Shown here piece after piece: positions 1 through 6,009 of a stretch of 6,118 bases of DNA. Below the pieces are notes generated by a model that was not told the origin of the DNA, searched no databases, and worked only from the letters and a program-made list of their open reading frames with translations. Made by a program: the position numbers and the translations under genes. The DNA comes from Clostridia bacterium (GTDB lineage Bacteria > Bacillota > Clostridia > Oscillospirales > SIG627): contig JAFTEP010000313.1 of the NCBI GenBank assembly GCA_017453605.1, positions 1 through 6,118 of the forward strand, given 5' to 3'. The number at the start of each line of letters is the position of its first letter. Within the stretch, counting starts at the first letter, position 1.

Positions 1-16
1 GAAGCGCCGAACACGG

Positions 17-913
17 TCAAAGATAGACCTTTCCGCCACGCAGAGCCTGGCGTTCAAGTTCTTCTCGTTCGGCCCTGGTCAATTTACTGACGTCATAGGG
101 CTTGACCTGTCCGGTTGGTCTTGCTCCCAATCCGTTCTCGGCCGGGCGCGCGCTTCTCGCGCGTTGTGCCTCGGCAGCTTTTTGTTTGCCGACGCGTACA
201 CCTTCGGCTGCGACCGAAGAGAATAGCTCATCGGCGTTAAGCACCTGGTACGCGTGCAGAGCAGAGATCGAAGGTATACGCATCAGATCCATAAATGTGG
301 GATTGTTCATAAGCTCATCCGCGTCAACGTCCGGATACTTCGACAGAATGTCGGTATCTATTTCACGTCTGAGCGCGTCGAGATACTCGTTCTGAAGCCT
401 CGTTTTTTCCGCAGCTTCAAACCTGGCGAGCTTATCTTCGACGTCGTCCACGTGGCGCTGACCTTCGGGGGTATATCCGTTTTTTGCGGCACGTTCGGCG
501 TAAAGCTCGTCGTCTTCGCGCAATGACCGGTAAAGAGCTTTGTTGTCCTCGATCCCTCTTGATTTTTTCAGAAGAGCGGCGATAGGGCGCAGCTCCTCAA
601 GCTCCGTCTGCATTCCTCTCGCGCCCTTGAGGCGACGGCCGAGCTCGCGCTGGAAACGCTTTTCGTATATCGCCTTCATCTCGGGATCGGAAGCGATCAG
701 ACGGTCGTACCTTTCTTCGGGAGTTTCATTCTCCCCGGCCTCTCCGGTACCGCCGTTTTCCAAAAGCCCCTCAGGATCTCCCGCCGTCTGTTGCGCGTCC
801 GCAGCTTCACCGGTGCCTCCGCCCGCGTCTCGGCCGGCGGCCCCTCCGCCCTCTCCGTCGAAAAGTCGGAGGTCAAGAGCGTCATAGCTTTCGGAAAAAT
901 CAATATGTTTCAT
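17..913 (-). CDS. Phage capsid assembly scaffolding protein (probable)
   Basis: This 298-residue acidic, helix-rich protein has the look and position of a prohead scaffold, which directs coat assembly and leaves before or during DNA packaging. Residues 20-62 are a low-complexity Gly/Ala/Glu linker. Residues 64-190 are highly charged and probably form long helices or coiled coil. The C-terminal end (277-298, with LTRAEREELERQALRGGKVY) is a charged helix like the coat-binding tails of scaffolds. Residues 12-20 read ALDLRLFDG, resembling the LxLxFF site cut by Prp proteases, so an 18-residue N-terminal peptide may be removed after Phe18. The start at 913 is supported by AAAGGA (920-925), 6 nt upstream. 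The gene lies downstream of portal and a Prp-like protease, and the capsid gene should follow beyond the left edge. No catalytic motif was seen, so a fused protease-scaffold is unlikely. The assignment rests on composition and context rather than on a conserved motif. Confidence 0.75.
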   Translation of the reverse strand: MKHIDFSESYDALDLRLFDGEGGGAAGRDAGGGTGEAADAQQTAGDPEGLLENGGTGEAGENETPEERYDRLIASDPEMKAIYEKRFQRELGRRLKGARGMQTELEELRPIAALLKKSRGIEDNKALYRSLREDDELYAERAAKNGYTPEGQRHVDDVEDKLARFEAAEKTRLQNEYLDALRREIDTDILSKYPDVDADELMNNPTFMDLMRIPSISALHAYQVLNADELFSSVAAEGVRVGKQKAAEAQRARSARPAENGLGARPTGQVKPYDVSKLTRAEREELERQALRGGKVYL

Positions 914-919
914 GTTTTA

Positions 920-925
920 TCCTTT
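920..925 (-). promoter_or_regulatory. Ribosome binding site of the scaffold gene
   Basis: On the minus strand AAAGGA lies 6 nt before the ATG at 913, which fixes the start of the scaffold gene. Just upstream (928-940) a GGCCG/CGGCC hairpin with a 3-nt loop sits next to this site and could affect ribosome access. That effect is inference. Confidence 0.7.
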
Positions 926-1116
926 CCGGCCGGATCGGCCCTGCGCATTTGCCCCGCGCGTTGGGGGTCTCGGTACTTTCCCGGAGTCAGCGGCAAGCGC
1001 CGCATTTTATTGAGTCCGCCCGCAATGCAGGCGTAGACTCCCGGCTAAAGCCGGAACAGGGGATTCAGTAATAATTCCACCCCATGTTTTACTTGATTTG
1101 CTTTGACCAAGAACAG

Positions 1117-1151
1117 AAAAAAGCCGTCAGATTCCGCATCAACGCGGAATC
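1117..1151 (-). terminator. Possible weak intrinsic terminator or attenuator after the Prp-like gene
   Basis: On the minus strand an 8-bp perfect stem GATTCCGC/GCGGAATC with a 6-nt loop (1130-1151) is followed, after a 7-nt spacer, by six T (1117-1122). Canonical terminators have the T-run directly against the stem, so this one would be inefficient. It could lower readthrough from the portal/Prp genes, or be only a hairpin of the structured gap. Confidence 0.3.
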
Positions 1152-1154
1152 CAT

Positions 1155-1187
1155 TAACTTGCCGGTAACTTGCCGGTAACTTGCCAG
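1155..1187. repeat. Three 11-bp tandem repeats (TAACTTGCCGG)
   Basis: Copies lie at 1155-1165, 1166-1176 and 1177-1187. The first two are identical and the third differs by one base (CCAG for CCGG). The array ends 1 nt from the stop codon of the Prp-like gene. The 11-bp unit is about one helical turn and is not a multiple of three. It may be a slippage expansion or a set of protein-binding sites; nothing in the sequence settles which. Confidence 0.85.
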
Positions 1188-1188
1188 C

Positions 1189-1554
1189 CTAATATTCGAC
1201 CCTGACCTGTCTCGGCCACTCGCGGGCGATCCACTCGAATGAGCGTACCGCGTGCTCGAAGGCTCCGCGGAAGAACTCGGTGTCTACGTCGTCGACCGTT
1301 AAGTCAAACTCCGCAAATCCCGGTTCGACCCGGATATAGGCGCCGTCAGTCTCTATCGTGACGCTATCGTCGGCGCAGTCGGACGTTTCGTCAAGCATAT
1401 GTTCGGGCATCGCGGTCAGAAGTCCGCACACCACGCTCGATATACAGGCGCAGATCACGTTATGGTCGTCCCCCGGGTTGATCCTTACCGCGTGACCGTC
1501 GACCTTCAGACGGAATCTTCCGGCCCGGCTGTCATCATACGTTATCTTTGTCAT
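1189..1554 (-). CDS. Prp-like cysteine protease (DUF464 family), phage-encoded
   Basis: This 121-residue protein matches the ribosomal-processing cysteine protease family (Prp, formerly YsxB/DUF464), usually about 105-115 residues. Visible signature: a short N-terminal strand (FRLKVDGHA, 14-22) ending in Gly20-His21-Ala22, then HNVICACISSVVCGLL (31-46). Cys35 falls where the family has its nucleophile before A-x-[VI]-S, and His21 matches the catalytic His (Cys34 and His22 in S. aureus Prp). The C-terminal helix and strand, FFRGAFEHAVRSFEWIAREW (94-113) then PRQVRVEY, also fit the family fold. Cellular Prp removes the N-terminal extension of ribosomal protein L27, and staphylococcal phage scaffold and capsid proteins are cut at similar sites. 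A prohead-processing role is therefore inferred, with the downstream scaffold as likely substrate. The ATG overlaps the portal stop by 4 nt (ATGA) and has only a weak GGGG-type site, so translation is probably coupled to portal. A host-L27-directed role is possible but less likely given the location. Confidence 0.85.
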   Translation of the reverse strand: MTKITYDDSRAGRFRLKVDGHAVRINPGDDHNVICACISSVVCGLLTAMPEHMLDETSDCADDSVTIETDGAYIRVEPGFAEFDLTVDDVDTEFFRGAFEHAVRSFEWIAREWPRQVRVEY

Positions 1555-3608
1555 ACGGCAGCCCCGTTCTGTACATGTTTCCGCATTGCGTCCGCGGCCG
1601 AAGTGTTAGCGCCCGCGATCGCTCCTCCGGAAAAGAGGCGTTCAGCCGCTTCCGATTCCGACTTGGATGCCGCCGGCATAGTTCTTCCCCCCGGATTCCT
1701 TTTGTTATCCTGAGCGGAAATATAGGCCTCGTTCACGCCCGGATCGGTCTTCCCGGTGATTGCCGCCAGCGCATTCATCAGCTGCTCATTCTGCTGCATG
1801 AGCTGCTGTATCTGCTGATACATTCTGCCGTTCTTGACGATCTGTTCCAGAACGCGGTCCTTGCCTTCAAAGTCCATCATTCCGATAACGACGGCTGCCT
1901 GATCTGCGTTTTGCGGGTTGAGCAGGCCCATCTGGAAGAGCTCCTGCGCCCTCTGGTTCTGTATCTCACGGCTGAAGGGCGAGGATTTCTGCGCCTTGAT
2001 CTCGATATCGAAAATCGGTTTGCGCTCTCCGAATTCCTCATCAAACTCCGGTGTGATCTGTTTCGCTGCGATCCCGGAGTTATCCATGTCGACGAATCCG
2101 ACCCCACCGTCGGGGCCGACAATGCGGAAGGTACGCGGCTCGGTGTAAAACTGGCGGATCCGCTCGATAATGAGGTAGCACACGCGTCTGAAGGCGCGGT
2201 ATGCGGACTTGTTCTGATCTCTCGATAGCTTGTTGCCGGCCTCCTGCAGCGCGGCGATGGCTGATCCGGACGTCACGCCGGCGGCGGTTCCGCCCTGGGA
2301 AAAATCGCGGTTGCCCGTCGTTTCTTTCAGCTCGTCGATCTTCATCTGCAGAACGCTCGTGTAAACGCCGTCCAGAGGCCTGATATCGACCGGTCTGATG
2401 GCGTCTTCACCCAGGCTGCCTTCAACTTCAATTAACTCGTTCGACGTATCTTTGAACTGTTTCTTGTTAACAGAGGAGTTTGCGCGCACAAAGTACCGCT
2501 GTCGTGACCCCTGCATGGCATTTTTGAGTATCAGGCTGTTCAGCTTGTCCACGTATTTCTGTGGATCTTTTGCAACGTCGACCGGGCCGAACCCGAACGG
2601 GCTGTTTTCAAGCGGATAGCAGACGTCGAAGACGAACGGATAATCCCCGTCCGCGTACAATCCGGCGTCGTACTGTTTTTCTTCAGGTCCGTTTGACGCA
2701 GGTTTAGCCGCCTCGTTCTCATCGGAGAAGAGTATGCCTTCCTCGCCGTGATCGGCAAGGAACTTGCAGAAATGAAGCGTGCCGCGGCGCTTGTAATACC
2801 AGTCGATGACCGTCGTCTTGTCAGTATGGTCGATCTGTTCGCTTTCGCGTACGTTCTCAGTCGGGAAGCTGTTGGATCCAAGCTTGCCCTCGAGCTGAGG
2901 GTAGGTCTCAACAAGTACCTCGTTCGAGATTTCCTGCGTCAGAAAGACGTTGCGCGACTGCTGTATATCGCCGATACCCGGCTCCCAGAATATCGCCAAC
3001 GGATCGATTCCGTGCACCGCGACGTCGTCTTTCTCGGGATCCCAGAACACGCCGTAGATTGCGGCGCCGTTGACCAGTTTGCGCCACCACTCTCTGTCGT
3101 AGACCTCTTCAAAATCGCACTGTTCGAGCACGACCGGGATCACCTTCGAAAGATTATTCGCTGCCTCGACGTCGTCTTTTGCCCTCGGAAGCACGTCGGG
3201 CTGCGGATAATTATCCATGGCGTCCGCGTGTTTGTTCGCAAGCATATTGAAAAGCCACGCGGAAGACGGCGTCGGATCCTCCGGATTCTTCGGTGCCGAG
3301 CTTTCGACCCAGTTCTGAAGGCGCCACCACTCGTTGGTCGCCTTGATCCTGCCGTCAATGAGAGTCTTTCCGCTTTTGTATTTTTTGAGAGTTTCAAAGG
3401 CGTTTTTTATCTCGTCCGGTCCGATCGGCAACTTTGCCGACTCCCGCGTCTCCGTCCCGGGTTCCGAGCTAATATCTGCGGGCGTTGTCTCCGTGAACGG
3501 CTTAAACTCTCGCGAATCTGCGACGTGGAGCCGACGTGAAGCGAACGATGAGAGAGGATCGTGCTTTTCGTGTTCCTTGTCTCTGTTTTTTGAAAAATAA
3601 CCCGGCAT
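1551..3608 (-). CDS. Phage portal protein (long, P22-like type)
   Basis: The 685-residue portal forms the ring at one vertex of the head, through which terminase pumps DNA and to which the tail attaches. The first 60 residues are charged and probably flexible. The core (65-590) includes segments characteristic of long portals: NEWWRLQNW (92-100), SAWLFNMLANKHADAMDNYP (116-135), AAIYGVFWDPEKDD (182-195), FWEPGIGDIQQSRN (207-220), VIDWYYKRR (267-275) and the GVTSGSAIAALQEAG stretch (444-458) typical of the portal stem/wing region. Residues 594-615 are Gln/Asn-rich and likely coiled coil, in the position of a C-terminal barrel. The ATG at 3608 has a perfect AGGAGG 4 nt upstream. The frame is open to 3767, but that extension is Arg/Thr-rich, overlaps the large terminase gene and lacks a ribosome binding site. 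The length is close to P22 portal (about 725). The gap to the large terminase is 73 nt without a gene. Confidence 0.9.
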   Translation of the reverse strand: MPGYFSKNRDKEHEKHDPLSSFASRRLHVADSREFKPFTETTPADISSEPGTETRESAKLPIGPDEIKNAFETLKKYKSGKTLIDGRIKATNEWWRLQNWVESSAPKNPEDPTPSSAWLFNMLANKHADAMDNYPQPDVLPRAKDDVEAANNLSKVIPVVLEQCDFEEVYDREWWRKLVNGAAIYGVFWDPEKDDVAVHGIDPLAIFWEPGIGDIQQSRNVFLTQEISNEVLVETYPQLEGKLGSNSFPTENVRESEQIDHTDKTTVIDWYYKRRGTLHFCKFLADHGEEGILFSDENEAAKPASNGPEEKQYDAGLYADGDYPFVFDVCYPLENSPFGFGPVDVAKDPQKYVDKLNSLILKNAMQGSRQRYFVRANSSVNKKQFKDTSNELIEVEGSLGEDAIRPVDIRPLDGVYTSVLQMKIDELKETTGNRDFSQGGTAAGVTSGSAIAALQEAGNKLSRDQNKSAYRAFRRVCYLIIERIRQFYTEPRTFRIVGPDGGVGFVDMDNSGIAAKQITPEFDEEFGERKPIFDIEIKAQKSSPFSREIQNQRAQELFQMGLLNPQNADQAAVVIGMMDFEGKDRVLEQIVKNGRMYQQIQQLMQQNEQLMNALAAITGKTDPGVNEAYISAQDNKRNPGGRTMPAASKSESEAAERLFSGGAIAGANTSAADAMRKHVQNGAAV

Positions 3609-3612
3609 AATG

Positions 3613-3618
3613 CCTCCT
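3613..3618 (-). promoter_or_regulatory. Ribosome binding site deciding the portal start
   Basis: On the minus strand AGGAGG is followed by CATT and the ATG at 3608. This strong site selects 3608 over the upstream in-frame ATG at 3767, which lies inside the large terminase gene. Confidence 0.85.
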
Positions 3619-3681
3619 ATCATTTGTTCTGTAGGTCCGGCCTCTGTGTCGGCCCGCGCACTAATGGTCTTTCTAAACTCC

Positions 3682-5127
3682 CTACACCCTGTAGAACGTC
3701 GCCTTCGGCCGCTTGTCGGCGTAGAGGTCAAGCGGATCATCCGGCGGGATCGGCGCCGCAAGCGCATTCTGGCGGCTGCCTATCGGGTTGGCCATAGCGA
3801 CGTAACGGACCATATCGTACGCGTGGTCCTCCTGACGGGTGTCGACGTCCTCGACGTCGCTCTCGCTGTAGACCAGCGAGGGAAAGGTTCTTATAAAGTG
3901 CTTGCAGGTCTTGAAGACCTGAAGCATTGGAAATCCATCCTCGCTGAACGCAAGCCTGTAATGCAGCTGCATCTTTCCGGGGATCCTCTTATGATCGCCG
4001 GGAGACCACGAAACGTAATTGGGCGAGGCCGCCATAGAATCGGCGACCGAAGGCCCCGTCGATCTGTCGAAAATAGTAGGATCCGCAACGCCGAAAACGT
4101 CGTGTCCGGCAATGTTCGGATCGGTCGCCTCGATCTCGCGGATCTTAGCGGCCACCTGGTGAGATTCGATCTTCAAGCCCTCGTTCGGGGTACCGGTGCA
4201 GCCGTAATACTCTCTCACCATGATCATCCGTCCGTCGGGGTCGATGGCGAACCACCCGACCGCGAAAGGTTTTGCGAAGCCCCAGTCGAATCCGCGGTAG
4301 ATCTTCCACCACTTCGGTATCGTGTAAGGCTCGATAACGTGCGTCCACCGCCCGTCGAGGTATTGGTTGGGATCGTTGATCCATTCGGTGAAGACCTGGC
4401 CGGAGAAGCTGTCCCAGCTTCCTTCAAGCTGGGCCTTGCGTTCCATCTCTCCCAGCATGCCGAGATTAGCCACGTACATCGGATCGTTCCGGAGAAGCGC
4501 CTGATTGTCGAACACCCTCGCCGGCACAAATATCCGCTTTCTGCGAAGCTCCTGAAGGTTTCCTTCTGCGTCGGGTACCCGGACGATCTCCTCGACCGGA
4601 GTCATCGGCGGCGCCGCGGTAATAAACCGGTCCTTGACCCAGGCGTGGCCTATCCCTCCGGGGTTGGTCGTCGACCGCATACAGACGAACGTCCCGGGAC
4701 CTGACGGGCGGTTACGGGAAAACATAAAGCTGTATTCGTCCCAGGTGAAGTGTGTCAGCTCGTCGAAAATGACAAGATCGTACTGTTTGCCCCGGAAGTT
4801 CTCACGTGCGCCGCGGTTGTGCATCGACCCGAAATCGACCGTGGCGCCCGAAGGAAAGGTCCAGCGGTGCTTTTGCTGATTATATTTCGCGCGCGGAAAA
4901 GCGCGCTTGTAATAGTTGTCCGCCTTGTCCATCAGCTCCGAGAGCTGAGGATAGGTCTTACGGATGATCACCGCCTTGAACCACGGTATATGGATCTGCT
5001 GCAGCGGAAGCATGATCGCCGCGTCCGATTTACCGCCGCCGGCGGCTCCTCCGTAAAGCACCTCATATTCCGGCCGCGAAAGAAATATCCGCTGCTTCTC
5101 CTGCGGCTTCCATACGATGTTTTTCAT
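3682..5127 (-). CDS. Phage terminase large subunit (packaging ATPase and nuclease)
   Basis: The 481-residue terminase motor cuts concatemeric DNA and translocates it into the prohead through the portal. The N-terminal ATPase has a Walker A loop YGGAAGGGKS (25-34), a Walker B strand DLVIFDE (117-123) with Glu123 as the likely catalytic carboxylate, and a coupling motif STTNPGG (152-158). The C-terminal RNase H-like nuclease shows three acidic sites in the expected order: Asp281 in RGFDWG, Asp349 in FGVADP, and Asp434/Asp438 in EDHAYDMVRY. Length and motif order are complete and nothing looks broken. The ATG at 5127 has AGGA 5 nt upstream (5133-5136), a site that touches the edge of an interspersed repeat. 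The gene lies 95 nt after the small terminase and 73 nt before portal, the standard packaging order. Whether packaging is pac- or cos-type cannot be judged from this sequence. Confidence 0.97.
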   Translation of the reverse strand: MKNIVWKPQEKQRIFLSRPEYEVLYGGAAGGGKSDAAIMLPLQQIHIPWFKAVIIRKTYPQLSELMDKADNYYKRAFPRAKYNQQKHRWTFPSGATVDFGSMHNRGARENFRGKQYDLVIFDELTHFTWDEYSFMFSRNRPSGPGTFVCMRSTTNPGGIGHAWVKDRFITAAPPMTPVEEIVRVPDAEGNLQELRRKRIFVPARVFDNQALLRNDPMYVANLGMLGEMERKAQLEGSWDSFSGQVFTEWINDPNQYLDGRWTHVIEPYTIPKWWKIYRGFDWGFAKPFAVGWFAIDPDGRMIMVREYYGCTGTPNEGLKIESHQVAAKIREIEATDPNIAGHDVFGVADPTIFDRSTGPSVADSMAASPNYVSWSPGDHKRIPGKMQLHYRLAFSEDGFPMLQVFKTCKHFIRTFPSLVYSESDVEDVDTRQEDHAYDMVRYVAMANPIGSRQNALAAPIPPDDPLDLYADKRPKATFYRV

Positions 5128-5135
5128 TTCGTTCC

Positions 5136-5203
5136 TGTCATTGCGAGGGCGCAGCCCGCGGCGATCCGTTTCCCCCTGTCATCCTGAGCGCAGCGAAGGA
5201 TCT
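5136..5203. repeat. Pair of short interspersed repeats between the terminase genes
   Basis: Two short elements fill most of the 95-nt spacer (5128-5222). One at 5136-5168 begins TGTCATTGCGAGG and contains a GGGC/GCCC hairpin. The other at 5177-5203 begins TGTCATCCTGAGCGCAGCGA and has ATCCT/AGGAT arms. Both share the head CCTGTCAT, 41 bp apart. From general knowledge, sequences of these two forms are dispersed in many copies in various bacterial chromosomes, including clostridia. Copy number here cannot be tested from one window. On the minus strand, the edge of the first element supplies part of the large terminase ribosome binding site. Confidence 0.6.
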
Positions 5204-5222
5204 CTTTGAACATTAAACTCCG

Positions 5223-5807
5223 TCACTCTTCTTCAACAAATTCCTCGCCCGCGATCGGCGGCAGGACGATCACCCCGCCTCCGTCCGAGACAGCCGAAAT
5301 GCCGGCGTCGATCTTTGCCCTCTCAAGCTCGCTTTCTTCAGCTTCCTGTACGGTCATGATCCCGAGCAGACCGTCGGCGACTTCACGCGTCTTGTCGATC
5401 AGCGCCGAAACGTTTGAAAGAAATGCGACGTTGATCTGCTTTCCGGTCACCTCGTCCTTGGTCCCGGCGTTGTATATGTACTCCTCACCGTTCTTCAGCG
5501 AGGTCTCGAGGCTCCTTGCAAGCCTGTCGTTTGCAGACAGCAAAGCCCTGTAATGGCGTACATGCTCGGACGATAGACGGTTGGTAGCCTTTCTGACCAC
5601 CATTTGCCTATACCTTGCCCGTTCTGCTTCCCAGTTTTCGCGCTTCGCTCTTTTGACTAAAGTCGAATAGCTTACTTTACGCGCACGCGCCAGCTCGGCG
5701 AGGGATGTATTTTTTGCCACGTATTCGAGCATGACGTCCAGCCACCACGCCTCGTCATGCGTCAGTTTCCCGGCGTCGTCCGGTCTCACAACATTCTTCC
5801 GCGGCAT
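5223..5807 (-). CDS. Phage terminase small subunit (probable)
   Basis: A protein of 194 residues that probably binds the packaging-start site and loads the large subunit onto DNA. Residues 34-58 (TSLAELARARKVSYSTLVKR then AKREN) form a helix-turn-helix followed by a basic WEAERARYR segment (59-67), the usual N-terminal arrangement of small terminases in Firmicutes phages. Residues 80-165 are charged and helical, as expected for the oligomerisation region, and the tail GGVIVLPPIAGEEFVEEE (177-194) is a short hydrophobic strand plus acidic end, also typical. The start at 5807 is chosen because GGGAGG lies 4 nt upstream. The frame runs open to an ATG at 5927, but that extension is encoded by a hairpin repeat, lacks a ribosome binding site and would start about 3 nt from the predicted transcript start. 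The adjacent large terminase supports the call. Confidence 0.85.
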   Translation of the reverse strand: MPRKNVVRPDDAGKLTHDEAWWLDVMLEYVAKNTSLAELARARKVSYSTLVKRAKRENWEAERARYRQMVVRKATNRLSSEHVRHYRALLSANDRLARSLETSLKNGEEYIYNAGTKDEVTGKQINVAFLSNVSALIDKTREVADGLLGIMTVQEAEESELERAKIDAGISAVSDGGGVIVLPPIAGEEFVEEE

Positions 5808-5811
5808 AATT

Positions 5812-5817
5812 CCTCCC
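5812..5817 (-). promoter_or_regulatory. Ribosome binding site deciding the small terminase start
   Basis: GGGAGG on the minus strand, followed by AATT and the ATG at 5807. A second GGGAGG lies 11 nt upstream (5823-5828), and a complementary CCTCCC lies at 5884-5889, so this site could be masked by base pairing in the leader (inference). Confidence 0.8.
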
Positions 5818-5822
5818 GGCTT

Positions 5823-5889
5823 CCTCCCGTGAAGAGCTCCTTCCCCCGCATGCGGGAAGGTGAGCTGTCGCGTAGCGACTGAGGGGAGG
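5823..5889. repeat. Foldable interspersed repeat in the small terminase leader
   Basis: The element is closed by CCTCCC (5823-5828) pairing with GGGAGG (5884-5889). Inside are two hairpins: AGCTC+CTTCCC (5835-5845) with GGGAAG+GAGCT (5854-5866, 2-nt bulge), and GTCGC/GCGAC (5867-5879) with a 3-nt loop. Seven T follow on the plus strand (5890-5896), giving it a terminator-like shape in that direction. The GTCGCGTAGCGACTGAGGGGAGG part resembles short repeats scattered in clostridial genomes, from general knowledge not tested here. It carries no gene. Confidence 0.65.
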
Positions 5890-5936
5890 TTTTTTTCAAA
5901 GCTGATGACCACAGCTTTTGATCTCATTTCGCCCGC

Positions 5937-5945
5937 ATTATATCA
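5937..5945 (-). promoter_or_regulatory. Extended -10 promoter for the packaging genes (predicted)
   Basis: On the minus strand TGATATAAT is a perfect extended -10 (TGn plus TATAAT). No TTGACA-like -35 stands at 16-18 nt upstream, which is acceptable for an extended -10 promoter. Transcription would start near 5930, giving a leader of about 120 nt before the small terminase. The site lies just after a terminator, a sensible place for a new transcription unit. AT-rich terminator tails can create such motifs by chance, so this stays a prediction. Confidence 0.5.
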
Positions 5946-5952
5946 AAAACAA

Positions 5953-5987
5953 AAAAATCATGTGGGCGTTTCGCCTACATGATTTTT
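5953..5987. terminator. Strong intrinsic terminator, probably bidirectional
   Basis: A 16-bp stem (5953-5968 with 5972-5987) closes a 3-nt TTT loop and contains one G-T wobble. On the minus strand the stem's own T tail continues as TTGTTTTT, and the stem starts 22 nt after the stop codon at 6010. On the plus strand it is followed by GTTTTTTCGTTTTT. It therefore ends the right-edge gene and would also stop transcripts coming from the left. Confidence 0.9.
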
Positions 5988-6009
5988 GTTTTTTCGTTTT
6001 TCCGGCTGC

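Larger units (their letters stand above)
914..1188 (-). other. Hairpin-rich non-coding gap between the Prp-like and scaffold genes
   Basis: This 275-nt stretch is the longest gap in an otherwise compact cassette. No gene with a ribosome binding site was found on either strand. It contains a run of inverted repeats: 1130-1151 (8-bp stem), 1041-1054 (CCGGC/GCCGG), 1012-1040 (GAGTC+CGCC/GGCG+GACTC with a 2-nt bulge), 990-1003 (GCGGC/GCCGC), 952-966 (CCCC/GGGG) and 928-940 (GGCCG/CGGCC). Together they could form a structured 5' leader for scaffold mRNA, or they may be an interspersed repeat that landed here. The sequence does not decide between these. No good sigma-70 type promoter was found in it. 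Confidence 0.6.

Noticed and set aside
910..1005. 31-codon minus-strand frame starting MRRLPLTPGK and ending ATGA over the scaffold start
   Set aside because: No ribosome binding site precedes it and it consists of the hairpin repeats of the gap. The ATGA overlap is probably chance.
1045..1188. 47 sense codons open in frame after the TAG of the Prp-like gene (possible readthrough extension)
   Set aside because: An open run of this length is not unusual by chance, the Prp fold is already complete at Tyr121, and no readthrough signal is evident. The large terminase also ends in TAG, so a recoded TAG is unlikely.
1707..1720. TATCCTGAGCGG in the portal gene, resembling the interspersed repeat at 5177-5203
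   Set aside because: The match covers only about 10 bases and encodes the normal portal stretch LSAQDN-like residues (SAQDN, 631-635), so it is not a repeat copy.
1548..2228. Plus-strand open frame (226 codons) opposite the portal C-terminus
   Set aside because: It is antisense to coding sequence and lacks a ribosome binding site or known motif.
2748..3539. Plus-strand open frame (263 codons) opposite the portal gene
   Set aside because: It lies fully antisense to the portal core and shows no recognisable domain.
4413..4433. Perfect 8-bp hairpin CCCAGCTT/AAGCTGGG inside the large terminase gene
   Set aside because: It encodes the conserved-looking KAQLEGSWDS segment and has no T-run, so it is best explained by coding constraint.
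3610..4704. Long plus-strand open frame (364 codons) opposite the large terminase gene
   Set aside because: It is antisense to conserved terminase motifs, has Arg/Val-rich low-quality composition and no ribosome binding site, and is a codon-bias shadow.
4889..4906. GCGCGC inverted repeat inside the large terminase gene
   Set aside because: It arises from GC-rich codons for Arg/Ala in coding sequence, with no regulatory context.
5808..5927. 40-residue N-terminal extension of the small terminase
   Set aside because: It is encoded by the foldable repeat and has no ribosome binding site, whereas a strong GGGAGG sits directly before 5807.
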